Positions 8,707-18,456 of a stretch of DNA of 64,000 nucleotides are shown here, piece after piece. The stretch is from an uncultured Opitutaceae bacterium (GTDB taxonomy: Bacteria; Verrucomicrobiota; Verrucomicrobiia; Opitutales; Opitutaceae), in the NCBI GenBank assembly GCA_903890485.1, contig CAITBM010000006.1, forward strand, positions 137,901 through 201,900, read 5' to 3'. The notes under the pieces are model-generated. The model worked only from the letters and a program-made list of their open reading frames with translations, had not been told where the DNA came from and made no database searches. The position numbers were made by a program, and so were the translations under genes. How positions within the stretch are numbered: position 1 is the first letter of the stretch; every line of letters starts with the position of its first letter.

Positions 8707-9642
8707 GTGAAGCCCATCGTCGACAGCAGGCAGCTGGTCGCCTTCGCGGAACTTGCTCGGTGCGGCAGCTTTACCTTGGCCGCCCGGAAGCTCTCCGTGA
8801 CGCAATCCGCCGTCAGCCATGCGATAAAGGCGCTCGAGAAGGACGTGGGAAGCCGCCTCGTCGACCGCATTGGAAAGAGGGTCCAGCTCACGCCGTCGGG
8901 AAGGGTATTCCTGCGTCACGCGGACAACATCCTGAGGGAAATGGGGGCCGCGCGATCGGGAATCCAGCTCCTGGCCAATACCGACCAATCCCTCCTTCGG
9001 GTGGGCGCCGGGACGACCTTCTGCCAACACCTGCTCCCCGGAGTGATCACGGAGTTCCAGCTGAGCCACCCCACTTGCATCCCGAGGGTCGAGCCCGGCG
9101 GCCAGGACCGCCAGCTCGAGCTTCTCCGAAGCGGCCATGTGGACCTTGCCTTTCTGCAGGAGCCGCCCAGCGGCAAGCCAGATGACCTGGTCTTTGTTCC
9201 GCTCTTCGAGGACGAGCTCCGTTTCTTTGTCTCCCAAAACCATCCCTGGGCGGAGCAGCAGCGGGTTCCCGAGCAGGCGCTTGCAAGGGACACGGTCATC
9301 GTCGGCAGGCGCACGAGCCACACGTACCGCCTTGTCTCACACTATTTCAAACAGGAGAGGGTCGTCCTTGGAAATGTGATCGAGCTCGGGAGCGTGGAGG
9401 CGATAAAGGAGATCACCAAGCTGGGGCTCGGCGCCGGCATCCTGGCGCCTTGGAGCGCGAGCGCGGAACTCGCGAACGGGGAACTGCTTTCCCTACCCCT
9501 GGGCCGGCGGAAGCTGCGACGGCTTTGGAGCCTGGCCTATTGGAAGGGCCGGCACCTGACGCGCGCCGAACAGGCCTTCATCAGCCTGTCGGAGACCGCG
9601 GCCCGGACCCTGGCCCTCACTGAGGCGGGCGTTTCGGGCTGA
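8707..9642 (+). CDS. LysR-family transcriptional regulator
   Basis: 311 residues with the LysR winged helix (residues 5-65, including ELARCGSFTLAARKLSVTQSAVSHAIKALE) and a C-terminal substrate-binding domain beginning near residue 95. The start is GTG at 8707; an ATG nearby at 8690 is in another frame. No clear ribosome binding site. Divergent from the hydrolase operon, which it may regulate; the ligand is unknown. Confidence 0.92.
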   Translation: MKPIVDSRQLVAFAELARCGSFTLAARKLSVTQSAVSHAIKALEKDVGSRLVDRIGKRVQLTPSGRVFLRHADNILREMGAARSGIQLLANTDQSLLRVGAGTTFCQHLLPGVITEFQLSHPTCIPRVEPGGQDRQLELLRSGHVDLAFLQEPPSGKPDDLVFVPLFEDELRFFVSQNHPWAEQQRVPEQALARDTVIVGRRTSHTYRLVSHYFKQERVVLGNVIELGSVEAIKEITKLGLGAGILAPWSASAELANGELLSLPLGRRKLRRLWSLAYWKGRHLTRAEQAFISLSETAARTLALTEAGVSG

Positions 9643-9649
9643 ACCCGCC

Positions 9650-10249
9650 TCAGGAAACGGGGGAGGACGCCCACCCGTTTTTCTGCTCGGGCGTGTTCAC
9701 GCTCTGGACCCGGCGCTTTGCCGTATCGTCCAGGCTGACAAAATTCATTTGCCCCGAATCCGCCAGGTCTCGGGCTAGGCGCTGGAGGGAGTAGTTGCCC
9801 TTGGCGATGGCCGCCTCGGCAAAGGCGAGCGCCCCGGGGGGATAGAGTGCCGCGAGGGGCTCGCACCCGGCGCCGTGCCGGGCCATCGCGCCCACCCCCT
9901 GGGCGCAGAACCCCGACAACCAGGCGTACCAATCCGGCCCGATCCCCGGCATGTCGACCGCCAGGACGGCCACGGGCGAATTGCCGGCCTCGCGCAGGGC
10001 CGCGTGGAGACCACCCAGGGGGCCTATCCCCGGCACGGAGTCCCGTAGGCACGGCACGCCCTCGGGAGCGGACTGCCCGGGCTGCCTCACGAGAAAGACC
10101 CGGACGACCCCCGCATCCCGGAGGACGTCCCTCTGCCGGCTCCAGAGCGGGACCCCCTCACGCATCATCGCAGCCTTGTCGGACCCCATGCGTTTTGAGT
10201 GGCCGCCAGCAAGGACGGCCCCGAGCCAGGTCTGCGGGTCCCCGATCAT
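9650..10249 (-). CDS. mobA: Molybdenum cofactor guanylyltransferase-like protein
   Basis: A 199-residue nucleotidyltransferase with the GTP-binding signature AVLAGGHSKRMGSDKA (residues 11-26) and a later VDMPGIG segment, the usual MobA layout. MobA attaches GMP to molybdopterin to give the guanine dinucleotide form. The ATG at 10249 overlaps the stop of the MOSC gene. The main Moco genes lie 20 kb further on. The C-terminal half is divergent, so a related nucleotidyltransferase is possible. Confidence 0.75.
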   Translation of the reverse strand: MIGDPQTWLGAVLAGGHSKRMGSDKAAMMREGVPLWSRQRDVLRDAGVVRVFLVRQPGQSAPEGVPCLRDSVPGIGPLGGLHAALREAGNSPVAVLAVDMPGIGPDWYAWLSGFCAQGVGAMARHGAGCEPLAALYPPGALAFAEAAIAKGNYSLQRLARDLADSGQMNFVSLDDTAKRRVQSVNTPEQKNGWASSPVS

Positions 10250-10707
10250 GTGGGCACCAGGATGCCGTCGTTGAGGATCCGGGCCCTTAGTCCCCCACCC
10301 TTGGCGTCCGCCAATTTCTGGTAGGCACCAGGGCCGAAGGCCTGGTCCATCCAGGAGCACGGCTTGCAGTATTCCGCTCCCTTGAAGCGAATACCCTGCA
10401 CTTCAAACTCAGCGTCCACGAGCGCCAGCAGGTCCGTGTCACGCGTGAGGATATTGCGGCGGAAAACCCCGGGGCCGACTTCGGGCCTGCCCAGCTCCTC
10501 GCCGAGCTTCCTCCACATCTCCTCGGCGAAAAACGTCACCTGCCCCTTGTGGCCGAGCGGCCTGTCGAAATAGCGGTCCCCGACGATTCCACGTCCCGCA
10601 ACGAGCTCAAGCTTCCCGGCCTTCCGCATCGGGGCATCGGCGGGCGTTGTGCCGAAGTGCCCGACGTAGACGTGCACCGGCGACCAGAATAGACTGACGA
10701 TGTTCAT
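10246..10707 (-). CDS. MOSC-domain protein
   Basis: A 153-residue single MOSC domain, with the family features GDRYF, an internal RRNILT segment and the conserved cysteine in EYCKPCSWM. MOSC domains bind sulfurated molybdenum cofactor or carry sulfur for it. It is translationally coupled (ATGA) with mobA, in keeping with a role in maturing molybdoenzymes. Confidence 0.85.
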   Translation of the reverse strand: MNIVSLFWSPVHVYVGHFGTTPADAPMRKAGKLELVAGRGIVGDRYFDRPLGHKGQVTFFAEEMWRKLGEELGRPEVGPGVFRRNILTRDTDLLALVDAEFEVQGIRFKGAEYCKPCSWMDQAFGPGAYQKLADAKGGGLRARILNDGILVPT

Positions 10708-10851
10708 GGGGGACGCGCAGCTCTGGCAGGATTAACTCGCCTAAAGAAGGTCAAACTTTCCAAAGGCGCAAGGGCGGCGGGTTTTTCCGAGCACTTCCCT
10801 ATCGACAGCGCGCCGCGCGCGGATTCGATCGGTAAACCCCCCTCCTGCCCC

Positions 10852-12366
10852 ATGACCCCCCGCTCCGCTTCCTCCGTGCATTGGCTCACTGCCCTGATCG
10901 CCTTTGGCGCTGCCGCTGGCGCGCTCCCCGGGGCGCCCCAGGTCGCCGCGCCGCTGCTGCGGCCCATCTCGGTCAATGCCGAGGGCCACTACCTGCAGAC
11001 CGACGACGGCAAGCCGTTCTTCTGGCTGGGGGACACGGCGTGGCAGCTCATCGATGCGACCACACGGGACGAGTGCAGCTACTACCTGAAGACGCGCGGC
11101 GAGCAGGGTTTCACCATCGTCCAGACCGTGGTCCTCGCGGAGTTCGACGGCCTGAACCGCCCGAGCGCGCTCGGTGAGCGGCCTTTCGCGGATAACGACC
11201 CGGCGCGGCCCAACGAGCGCTATTTCGACCGCGTTGTGGAGGTCGTCGACGAGGCGGCTTCGCGCGGGCTCTACGTGGCCCTCCTCCCCACGTGGGGTGA
11301 CAAGCTCACAGCCCCCTGGGGCGCCGGGCCCCGCATCTTCAGGAACGACAACCTTCCCGTCGCCCGAGCCTACGCCCGCTACCTCGGCGCGAAGCTGAGA
11401 GGCCGGACCAACGTGGTCTGGATGCTCGGCGGCGACCGGCCCGCGAGGGCCGAGGCCTCGGGCCCCGGTGCGTGGTCGGAACAGCAGGCCACGGCGAACG
11501 GTTTCCCGAGCGGGTACGATTGGCGCCCCATCTGGCGGGAAATCGCCGCGGGGTTGAAGGAGGGCGTGGGTGGGGCGATTGTCTGCGCCTATCATCCCTC
11601 GGGAGGGGAGTTCACGACATCGGTCATGATGCCCGACGAGCCCTGGCTCTCCATCAACGGAATGCAGAGCGGGCACGGCGGCGGCCATGACCAGCCCGTG
11701 TGGGACTGGGTCGCCCGCGACTACGCGCAGACCCCGGCGAAGCCGACCCTCGACCTGGAGCCCAACTACGAGGACCACCCGTACAACCCCTGGCCCAAGT
11801 GGGATCCCGCAACCGGCTACTTCCGGGATTATGACGTCCGCAAGCAGACTTACCGCTCCGTGTTCGCGGGCGCATGCGGGGTCACCTACGGCCACCATGC
11901 CGTCTGGCAGTTCGCGAACGCGCGCAATGGGGTCATCAACTTCGCCGACCGGGACTGGATCGACGCCCTGCAGCGGCCCGGAGGACGGCAGGTGCGGTAC
12001 CTCCGGCAGCTGATCCAGTCGCGCCCGTTCTTCTCGCGCATCCCGGACCAGGCGATGATCGCGGGCGGCCAGGCCCCCGGGGGCGGGCACCTTCAGGCGA
12101 CGCGGGACCGGGAAGGCACCTACGCCTTCGTGTATTTCCCACGGAACGACCAGGACGCGACGATTGACCTGTCGCGCCTGCGCCCCGGACGGCTGACCGC
12201 ATGGTGGTTCGACCCGAGGACCGGGATCGCAACGCCTGGCGGCGAGGTCGACGGCGGCTCCGGCCACGTGTTCCGGTCACCGCCCCAGGGGCCCGACTGG
12301 GTCCTCGTGCTCGACGACACGGTCGCGCGCTACGCCCCGCCGGGCCTTCTTCCGGTGGATCGCTAG
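10852..12366 (+). CDS. Secreted glycoside hydrolase, GH140-like (DUF4038, apiosidase type)
   Basis: A 504-residue protein with an N-terminal signal peptide (hydrophobic to about residue 27) and a DUF4038 barrel starting at HYLQTDDGKPFFWLGDTAWQL. Further family landmarks are NVVWMLGGD, the DLEPNYED segment and VTYGHHAVWQF; a C-terminal beta domain (DUF5060/putative collagen-binding type, residues about 415-500) follows. GH140 enzymes release apiose from rhamnogalacturonan II; related ones act on other pentosides. The exact substrate is not certain. It converges on the GH172 gene with a 4-base overlap. Confidence 0.85.
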   Translation: MTPRSASSVHWLTALIAFGAAAGALPGAPQVAAPLLRPISVNAEGHYLQTDDGKPFFWLGDTAWQLIDATTRDECSYYLKTRGEQGFTIVQTVVLAEFDGLNRPSALGERPFADNDPARPNERYFDRVVEVVDEAASRGLYVALLPTWGDKLTAPWGAGPRIFRNDNLPVARAYARYLGAKLRGRTNVVWMLGGDRPARAEASGPGAWSEQQATANGFPSGYDWRPIWREIAAGLKEGVGGAIVCAYHPSGGEFTTSVMMPDEPWLSINGMQSGHGGGHDQPVWDWVARDYAQTPAKPTLDLEPNYEDHPYNPWPKWDPATGYFRDYDVRKQTYRSVFAGACGVTYGHHAVWQFANARNGVINFADRDWIDALQRPGGRQVRYLRQLIQSRPFFSRIPDQAMIAGGQAPGGGHLQATRDREGTYAFVYFPRNDQDATIDLSRLRPGRLTAWWFDPRTGIATPGGEVDGGSGHVFRSPPQGPDWVLVLDDTVARYAPPGLLPVDR

Positions 12367-13562
12367 GGTTTCTTCTCGTTGCCCCAGAGCGTCGGCCCGG
12401 CGCCCTGCTGTTTGCGCCAGGCGTCCCGCCAGAGGTGGATGTCGGCCGCGGAGATGGCGGGCATGGGCTGGCGCTCCGCTTTCGTGGGCGACTTGGGCAG
12501 CGGGCTCGCCTCGTCCTGGTACCAATAGGCCACCGAGGCCAGGTCGAGCGTCAGGCAGTTGTTGTGCCCGTGCTCGATCGTGTAGCGGCACGCCTTGTCG
12601 AAGTAGATCGGGTCGGCAATGTGGAAGCGGTACAGGTGGGTCCGCCCGAGCCAGCCCGTCTCGCCGTTCACCCGCGCGTAGCCGAAATACGGGTGCTGGA
12701 AGAGCTCCTTCGGGGACCAGGACGTGTTGAAATAATCCTCGGTGCCGGTGCCGTTGATCGACGGGAGGGCCTCGCCGTCGATGAACACCATCTCGTCGCC
12801 CTCGCCGTACCACATGGTCCCCGGCGAGTTGACGTAGTAGTTCACGCCGACCAGGTGCCCCCGGCCCTTGATGTCGGCGAAGACGTAGTTGCCCCGGCCG
12901 TCGAGGTTCTTGCCCTGCGGGCCCAGGAGGGACCACTCGTTCTCGCCCTCGGCCGGCGCGCGGGTCAGCTCGTGGTTATACCAGGCGTGGAAGCGCCCGA
13001 GGTCGGCCGGTAGCTTCGGCATCTCCTGGTAGTCTATGTTGAAGTAGAGCGCATCAATCTTGTGGCCGCTCTGGTTCTCGATCTCGATCCGCGCGCCCTG
13101 CGCGTAGGGCATTGCAAAGTAGCTCACGTACGACTTGCCCCAGCCCGGGGTGACCGCCAGCGGTGCGCTCACAAAGTTGTAGGACTCGCCCCAGCCGTTG
13201 CCGAAGAAGGGGCCGACCGGCGACTCGACCGAGGGATAGGGTTTCCCGTCCCAGTACATGCGGATGATGACGTCGTTGCGGTTGAGCGCGTCCGGTCCCG
13301 GGCCCATGGTGATCCAGATGTGGGTGATGACGCCGGAGCCCTTCACGTCCATGATCGTGACGCGTGCGCCGTCGGGGATGTTCGAGACATTGTCCGCGTT
13401 GCCCCCGGTACGGTCGTAGCTGCCCGCGCGCTTCGACCGAATGTCGGAATGGATCCGCGAAAGGGTGACGAAGTCCCCTGAGGGTTCCTGGGCGCTGAGC
13501 GGGGAAAGGCCGGCAAGGGCCAGGCAGGCGGACGCGATGAGGCGGGGGAGGTTGGGTTTCAT
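12363..13562 (-). CDS. Secreted GH172/DUF2961 family protein
   Basis: A 399-residue protein with a signal peptide ending near AQ (residues 1-25). The DUF2961 hallmark GTGTEDYFNTSW (residues about 262-273) contains the catalytic Glu; the start SRIHSDIRSKRAGSYDRTGGNAD is also typical. Characterised GH172 enzymes act on fructofuranosides and arabinofuranosides. It lies 8 bases upstream-coupled with the Gfo/Idh gene (stop of that gene at 13571), so the two form an operon. Confidence 0.88.
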   Translation of the reverse strand: MKPNLPRLIASACLALAGLSPLSAQEPSGDFVTLSRIHSDIRSKRAGSYDRTGGNADNVSNIPDGARVTIMDVKGSGVITHIWITMGPGPDALNRNDVIIRMYWDGKPYPSVESPVGPFFGNGWGESYNFVSAPLAVTPGWGKSYVSYFAMPYAQGARIEIENQSGHKIDALYFNIDYQEMPKLPADLGRFHAWYNHELTRAPAEGENEWSLLGPQGKNLDGRGNYVFADIKGRGHLVGVNYYVNSPGTMWYGEGDEMVFIDGEALPSINGTGTEDYFNTSWSPKELFQHPYFGYARVNGETGWLGRTHLYRFHIADPIYFDKACRYTIEHGHNNCLTLDLASVAYWYQDEASPLPKSPTKAERQPMPAISAADIHLWRDAWRKQQGAGPTLWGNEKKP

Positions 13563-13570
13563 AAAGGGGA

Positions 13571-14662
13571 TCAGGGGGCCAAGTCGACGCGCCGGCCGGT
13601 TCGCGCGGATTCGCGCGCGGCGTCCAGGATCTCGCAGACGACAAGGTTTGTCTCCACCGAGGAGAGACCTATCGGCTTCACCCTGCCGCGGACGACCGCG
13701 GCGAGGTAGGAGACAGGGTTGGATTCCGCCTCGGGGAGCGAGGGCAGCTCAAGGGGGCTGTCCTTGCCGTCGCTGTTCCGGAGGACGAGCGAGTCGCGGC
13801 CGGGAACGAAAAGGGCCGCCTTCTCCCCGTAGACCTCCATGTCCTTGCGGCCGAAGGGCCAGTTCCATGAGGCCTGCAGGATCGCCTGCGCGGCCGGGTA
13901 GGTTACGACGATCGTCGCCTCGTCCTCCACCTTCGGGTAGGCCGCCGGCTGCAGGTGCTGGAACACCGCGATGACGGAGGTGGGGCGCGCCCCCTTCATC
14001 AGCCAGGTCGCCAGGTCGGCGCCGTAGCATCCGAAGTCCATCGAGGCCCCGCCGCCGTTCTGCACGGGATCGGTGAGCCACCTCAGGAAGTCGGGCGAGC
14101 AGCCGATCGAGGCCGGACCCTGGTGCCCGTCGTGGACCACGATCTTGCGGATGGCCCCCACGGCGTTGAGCCCGTGCACCATCTCGAAGGCCGCCTGGTT
14201 GCTGCGGTACCACGTGGTCTCGTAGTTCACCACGAGCTGGATGCCCCCCTTTGAGGCCGCGGCCGCCATGGCACGGGCGTCGGCGGCGCTGACGGCCATC
14301 GGCTTCTCCATCATCACGTCGATCCCGAGCGGCGCGCAGGCCTCCACGACCTTCCTGTGGTCGAGGGTGGAGGTGAAGGCCGCAACGGCCTCCACTTTGG
14401 TCGAGGCGACCAGGGCCTCGATCGTCGGGTAGAAGAGCGCCTTGCTCAGGTGGAACTGCTCGGCGTAGCGCGCGGCGAGCCCAGGGTCGGCCTCGACGAT
14501 TCCCACGAGCTCCACGTCGCGGTGGCCGGAGAGGGCCGGGATGAACCCGCGCGCGTGGTCATGCGCAAGCCCAACGATCGCCAGCCGCACCGGCGGCGGG
14601 TCCGATTGCGCGGAAAGGTTACCCGCAACGGCCAATGCGATCAGGACAAGTAAGGGTCTCAT
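13571..14662 (-). CDS. Secreted Gfo/Idh/MocA-family oxidoreductase
   Basis: 363 residues with a signal peptide (cleavage near SAQS, residue 19) followed by an NAD(P)-binding fold (RLAIVGLAHDHARGF) and the EKP motif of the family (VMMEKPMAVS, residues about 115-124). Exported members of this family are frequent in Planctomycetes and Verrucomicrobia; some act as hydratases or glycosidases with bound NAD. Followed by the GH172 gene and divergent from an esterase, so it likely works on a sugar released by these enzymes. Confidence 0.88.
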   Translation of the reverse strand: MRPLLVLIALAVAGNLSAQSDPPPVRLAIVGLAHDHARGFIPALSGHRDVELVGIVEADPGLAARYAEQFHLSKALFYPTIEALVASTKVEAVAAFTSTLDHRKVVEACAPLGIDVMMEKPMAVSAADARAMAAAASKGGIQLVVNYETTWYRSNQAAFEMVHGLNAVGAIRKIVVHDGHQGPASIGCSPDFLRWLTDPVQNGGGASMDFGCYGADLATWLMKGARPTSVIAVFQHLQPAAYPKVEDEATIVVTYPAAQAILQASWNWPFGRKDMEVYGEKAALFVPGRDSLVLRNSDGKDSPLELPSLPEAESNPVSYLAAVVRGRVKPIGLSSVETNLVVCEILDAARESARTGRRVDLAP

Positions 14663-14876
14663 GGGGATCCTGGCGGAGGTTACGGGGAGTCGGGGCGTGG
14701 GGCACGCCAGGGCTCGGGGTCGTGCTTATTGTGCTAACACATCGGGGGCCGGTGCCAACACTTCCCGGGCCTCGGACCCCAGATTGCGATTCCCTCCCCG
14801 GGGGTTGGGGTGGCAGAATCCTTACCGGGGCCGCATCGTCTCTCTACTCGGATTCTCCCGGCCCCCTTTACCCCCT

Positions 14877-15752
14877 ATGAAAACCCTGCCCCGCCGTACG
14901 CTCGGCGTCCTCGCGTCCCTGATCCTTTCCTCTTCCGGCCTCGCGCAGACCCCCCCGCAGGTGATCCACCTCTGGGCCAACGGGGCCCCGGGTTTCGAAT
15001 CCCGCAGGGACGAGCCGGAGCAGGCAAAGGACTACTGGGTGAAGGACATCAACAACCCCTCCGTGACGGTGTTCCTGCCGCCCAGGGAGAAGGCCAACGG
15101 CTGCGCGGTCGTCGTCGCCCCCGGCGGCGGGTTCCGGGAACTGGTCTTCAACGCCGAGGGAAAGCAGGCCGCGGAATACCTGAACAGCATCGGGGTGACT
15201 GTGTTTGCCCTGAAGTACCGCCTGTTTAACGCGCCGGGCTCGCCGTACACCGAGGAGAACACCAAGCAGGACGCCCTCCGCGCAATCCGCCTGGTCCGGA
15301 GCCGGGCATCGGAATTTGGCATCGACCCGAAACGCGTGGGGATGCTCGGCTTCTCCGCGGGCGGCGCGCTCGAGCTGATGGTGGCGTTTGACAAGGCGAA
15401 CGGGGATCCAAGGAGCCCTGACCTGGTGGAGCGCCAGCGCGGGCGGCCCGACTTCCTGATGATCGTCTATCCCGGCGGCGGGCAGTACATCCCGGCCAGG
15501 GTGCCTTCGGATACGCCGCCCACCTTTCTCGTGGCCGCCAACGACGACGAGTACGGCTGCGACAAGGTCGCCCTCCTGTTCCTGGAGCGGCTCCGGGACG
15601 CCAAGGTCTCGGTGGAGGCCCACTTCATCGCCCAGGGCAAGCATGCCTTCAACATGGGCGACCGCTCGAAGTTCCAAGCCGTCCGGCATTGGCCGGACAG
15701 GATGGCGGACTGGATGGCCGACCGCGGGCTGCTTCTTCCCGCAACGCCCTAA
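14877..15752 (+). CDS. Secreted alpha/beta hydrolase (acetyl xylan esterase-like)
   Basis: 291 residues with a signal peptide (to about AQT, residue 22). The fold shows the oxyanion segment APGGGFREL, the nucleophile elbow GFSAGG and a C-terminal GKHAFNMGD histidine region, as in BD-FAE/Axe-type carbohydrate esterases. ATG at 14877 is chosen since it gives the signal peptide; the longer frame starting at 14541 lies over the divergent gene. Its place beside xylanolytic genes suggests deacetylation of xylan oligomers. Confidence 0.87.
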   Translation: MKTLPRRTLGVLASLILSSSGLAQTPPQVIHLWANGAPGFESRRDEPEQAKDYWVKDINNPSVTVFLPPREKANGCAVVVAPGGGFRELVFNAEGKQAAEYLNSIGVTVFALKYRLFNAPGSPYTEENTKQDALRAIRLVRSRASEFGIDPKRVGMLGFSAGGALELMVAFDKANGDPRSPDLVERQRGRPDFLMIVYPGGGQYIPARVPSDTPPTFLVAANDDEYGCDKVALLFLERLRDAKVSVEAHFIAQGKHAFNMGDRSKFQAVRHWPDRMADWMADRGLLLPATP

Positions 15753-15777
15753 AGCCTTGCGGGGCTCCCGCAGCCCG

Positions 15778-16791
15778 TCACCGCTTCGCAGGGCGGACTC
15801 CCCCGTGGCAGTCCTCGCACGAGACCCGGTGGACGTTGTGCCGGCTGGTGGCCGAGAGGAACGTCGTGTCCATCTTCTCGACATCGATCCCGCAGTGCGA
15901 ACTGCCCGGGTGGCAGGAGGCGCACGAGGCCCGCGCGGAGTTGGAATGCCCGCGGTGGCAATCCAGGCAGCTCAGGCCCTCGTGGACCCCGATCGGGGTC
16001 CGGTCGTCGCTCGTCCCCACCTGCCGGGAGGCTTCCGGGGCGTGGCACTGCACGCAGAGGCGCTGGCGGGGATCCGGGGAGAGCCGGACGGTGGAATTCC
16101 CATGCATGAGCGGAACGGCCGGCAGGACCGCAAGGGGGAAGGACGCCTTCTCGCGCCGGACGTACAGGAGCGCGGACCTTCCGTCGGAGGCCGGTGCATG
16201 GACTTGGTGGCACGCCAGGCAGGGTATCGCCGGCTCCCCTGCCTTTGCCGGGTTCTTCAGGGACCACGGACCGGCCGTCGACACCGTCGAGACCAGGTCC
16301 TCGATGTCCCCGTCAAAGAACATGCCGTGGCAGCGCAGGCAATCGGCGGCCATGCGTTCCTTGCGGTTGTGGGTCTCGTCCAGGAAGAAGCGCGCGTAGG
16401 TCGACGCGTGGCCGCTCGCCTTCCAGTCGGCCGCGGATTGGGGGTGGCACCTCTGGCAGGAGGCCTGGAGGCGGAGCACATCGTCCTCCTTCAGGCGGAT
16501 CACCTCGTCCGGGGTCCGGGTAAAGTGGCGCACGACGCGGTTCACGTGTGCGCGCAGGGCGTGGGCGTCGAGCGTGAGCGATCCCCCGTGGCATTCCCGG
16601 CAGTGAAGCGTGCTGTGCACGGATCCCGACCACGCCGCATGGGCGCCGGTCATCTCGTGGCACGAGGCGCAGGTTCGGTCGGGCCGGCCGAAATGGAAGT
16701 AGCCCAGGCTACCCACTGCGGCGGACACGAGGAAGCCGGCGACGTAGAGGGCGCCGGCCAGCGCCAGCTTCTTTTGCCCGCCGGGGCTCAT
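15778..16791 (-). CDS. Membrane-anchored nonahaem c-type cytochrome
   Basis: A 337-residue protein with one N-terminal membrane helix (residues 8-30) and nine CXXCH haem sites at residues 41, 64, 112, 151, 191, 246, 275, 290 and 325. The rest would be periplasmic. It overlaps the GMC dehydrogenase gene by four bases, so it probably carries electrons from that enzyme to or from the quinone pool or an external acceptor. In classical gluconate 2-dehydrogenases the third subunit is a trihaem cytochrome of a different type, so this is a variant complex. The ATG at 16791 fits the overlap and gives a clean anchor. Confidence 0.92.
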   Translation of the reverse strand: MSPGGQKKLALAGALYVAGFLVSAAVGSLGYFHFGRPDRTCASCHEMTGAHAAWSGSVHSTLHCRECHGGSLTLDAHALRAHVNRVVRHFTRTPDEVIRLKEDDVLRLQASCQRCHPQSAADWKASGHASTYARFFLDETHNRKERMAADCLRCHGMFFDGDIEDLVSTVSTAGPWSLKNPAKAGEPAIPCLACHQVHAPASDGRSALLYVRREKASFPLAVLPAVPLMHGNSTVRLSPDPRQRLCVQCHAPEASRQVGTSDDRTPIGVHEGLSCLDCHRGHSNSARASCASCHPGSSHCGIDVEKMDTTFLSATSRHNVHRVSCEDCHGGVRPAKR

Positions 16792-18440
16792 CGGAACGCG
16801 CTCCCCTTCCAGCCCGAGACGATGTGGCCGGAGACCCAATAGGCCATCGCCATGATCGTGAGCACCGGGTTAAAGCCCCCGTTGCTCACATGGAGGCTTC
16901 CGTCGGCGATGAAGAGGTTGTCGATGTCGTGGACCTGGCCGTAGCGGTTCGTGACAGAGGTCGTGGGATCGTTGCCCATCCTGCAGGTCCCGGCCTGGTG
17001 CTGGCCCCCGCTTAGGCCCAGGCCCAGGCGTCCCCGCCACGTGCGGATCGCCCCCATCTCCTGGAGTACCCGCTCCGCCTTGCCCGACATGAACTCTCCG
17101 AGCTTCTGGTCGTAGGGGTGACGCGTTCCCGAGAGTCGGCAGACCGGGATTCCCCAGGCGTCCTTGACCGTGGGGTCGACCGTCACCCGCGCGGAGAAAT
17201 TGGGGATCTCCTGGATGGGGCCGTAAAGGCGGATCACGCGCTTGTAGTTTTGCCTTTGGAAGTCCTTGTGGGCCTTGCCCCACCGGGGCTCGCCCGGGGG
17301 CCTCACCTCGCAGAAGGTGTACGGCAGGGCGATGAACTCGTTAGCGAGCAGGCCCCCGCCCACCAACCCCGCGTTGCCGTGGTTAAAGTCGCAGAAGGCG
17401 ACCGTCGCCCCCGGGCCCGCCTCCTCGTACACTTCGTCCTCCGCGATCCCGAAGGCGCCCACATAGCCGTGGCCCTGGAGGTTGCGCCCGACCCAGTCGT
17501 GGGTGTTGCCGGCACCGTTGGGGAAGAGTTTCGACTTCGAGTTGAGCAGGAGCCTCGCCGTCTCGGTGGCGGAGGCCGATACGATGACCAGGTCGCTCTC
17601 CTGCTCCCATCCCCGCCCCTCCGAGTCAAAGTAGCGCACTCCCCGCGCACGGCCGCGGTCGTCGACCCGCACCTCCGCGACGACGCATCCGGTCCGCACC
17701 TCGCAGTTGCCCGTCGCCAGGGCCCGCGGAATCACGGTGTTCTGGGACCCGCTCTTTGCGTCAACCGGGCAGGCAAACCCCACGCACGACCGCATGTGGA
17801 TGCAGGCGGGGCGCCCGTTGTACGGCACGGAATTGCGCAGCATCGGGATCGGGAACGGATGGAGCCCCATGCGCCGGGTCGCCTCCACAACCCGCTTGCC
17901 CTCCTTGTTGTAGGGGAAGGCGGGCATTGGGAAGGGCTTCTTCCGGGGGCCCCCGAAGGGATTGTCGGAATAGTCGCCCGCCACGCCCACCTCGTACTCC
18001 GCCTTTTCGTAGTAGGGCTCCAGGTCCTCGTAGGAAACGGGCCAGTCCTCGAGCGTGGATCCCTCGACCGCGCCGTAGGTCGAGCGCATGCGGAAGTCCT
18101 GGGGCATGTAGCGCCACGCCATCGCCCCGTAGCTCACGGTGCCCCCGCCCACGCATCCCGCATTATTGCTATAGGCCCCCTCGCTCGGGAGCACGATGGA
18201 CGGGGACCCGTCGGGATTCTCGACGACCCGCCGGTACCGCGCATCGTCCGGCCCGTATGGATTGCCGAGGACGGGAGTCCTCTGGGAGACCAGCTCGTCG
18301 TCGTTGTGCCGGTCGTAGCGCGGCCAGTCCCCGCGTTCCAGGAAGACCACGCTCAGTCCCGCCTCGGCGAGCTCCTTGGCAACAATCCCACCTCCGGCTC
18401 CGGCACCGACCACTACAGCGTTTACTCGGGGTTTTGCCAT
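16788..18440 (-). CDS. GMC oxidoreductase, gluconate 2-dehydrogenase flavoprotein-like
   Basis: 550 residues with the FAD-binding VVVGAGAGGGIVAKEL at residues 9-24, a second FAD element near NAGCVGGGTVSYGAMAW, and the C-terminal GMC pattern GGQHQAGTCRMG, DNLFIADGS and NGGFNPVLTIMAMA. The closest known family is the flavin subunit of membrane-bound gluconate/2-ketogluconate dehydrogenases, which oxidise sugar acids or sugars in the periplasm. The enzyme itself lacks an export signal and is expected to ride with the Tat-signalled small subunit. ATG 18440 is preferred to the upstream one at 18491. Confidence 0.9.
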   Translation of the reverse strand: MAKPRVNAVVVGAGAGGGIVAKELAEAGLSVVFLERGDWPRYDRHNDDELVSQRTPVLGNPYGPDDARYRRVVENPDGSPSIVLPSEGAYSNNAGCVGGGTVSYGAMAWRYMPQDFRMRSTYGAVEGSTLEDWPVSYEDLEPYYEKAEYEVGVAGDYSDNPFGGPRKKPFPMPAFPYNKEGKRVVEATRRMGLHPFPIPMLRNSVPYNGRPACIHMRSCVGFACPVDAKSGSQNTVIPRALATGNCEVRTGCVVAEVRVDDRGRARGVRYFDSEGRGWEQESDLVIVSASATETARLLLNSKSKLFPNGAGNTHDWVGRNLQGHGYVGAFGIAEDEVYEEAGPGATVAFCDFNHGNAGLVGGGLLANEFIALPYTFCEVRPPGEPRWGKAHKDFQRQNYKRVIRLYGPIQEIPNFSARVTVDPTVKDAWGIPVCRLSGTRHPYDQKLGEFMSGKAERVLQEMGAIRTWRGRLGLGLSGGQHQAGTCRMGNDPTTSVTNRYGQVHDIDNLFIADGSLHVSNGGFNPVLTIMAMAYWVSGHIVSGWKGSAFR

Positions 18441-18456
18441 GGCGTCCCTCTCGGCA

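Noticed and set aside
8426-8710. 94-codon plus-strand open frame in the hydrolase-lysR gap
   Set aside because: Low-complexity composition, covers the hairpin and probable promoters, overlaps the LysR start.
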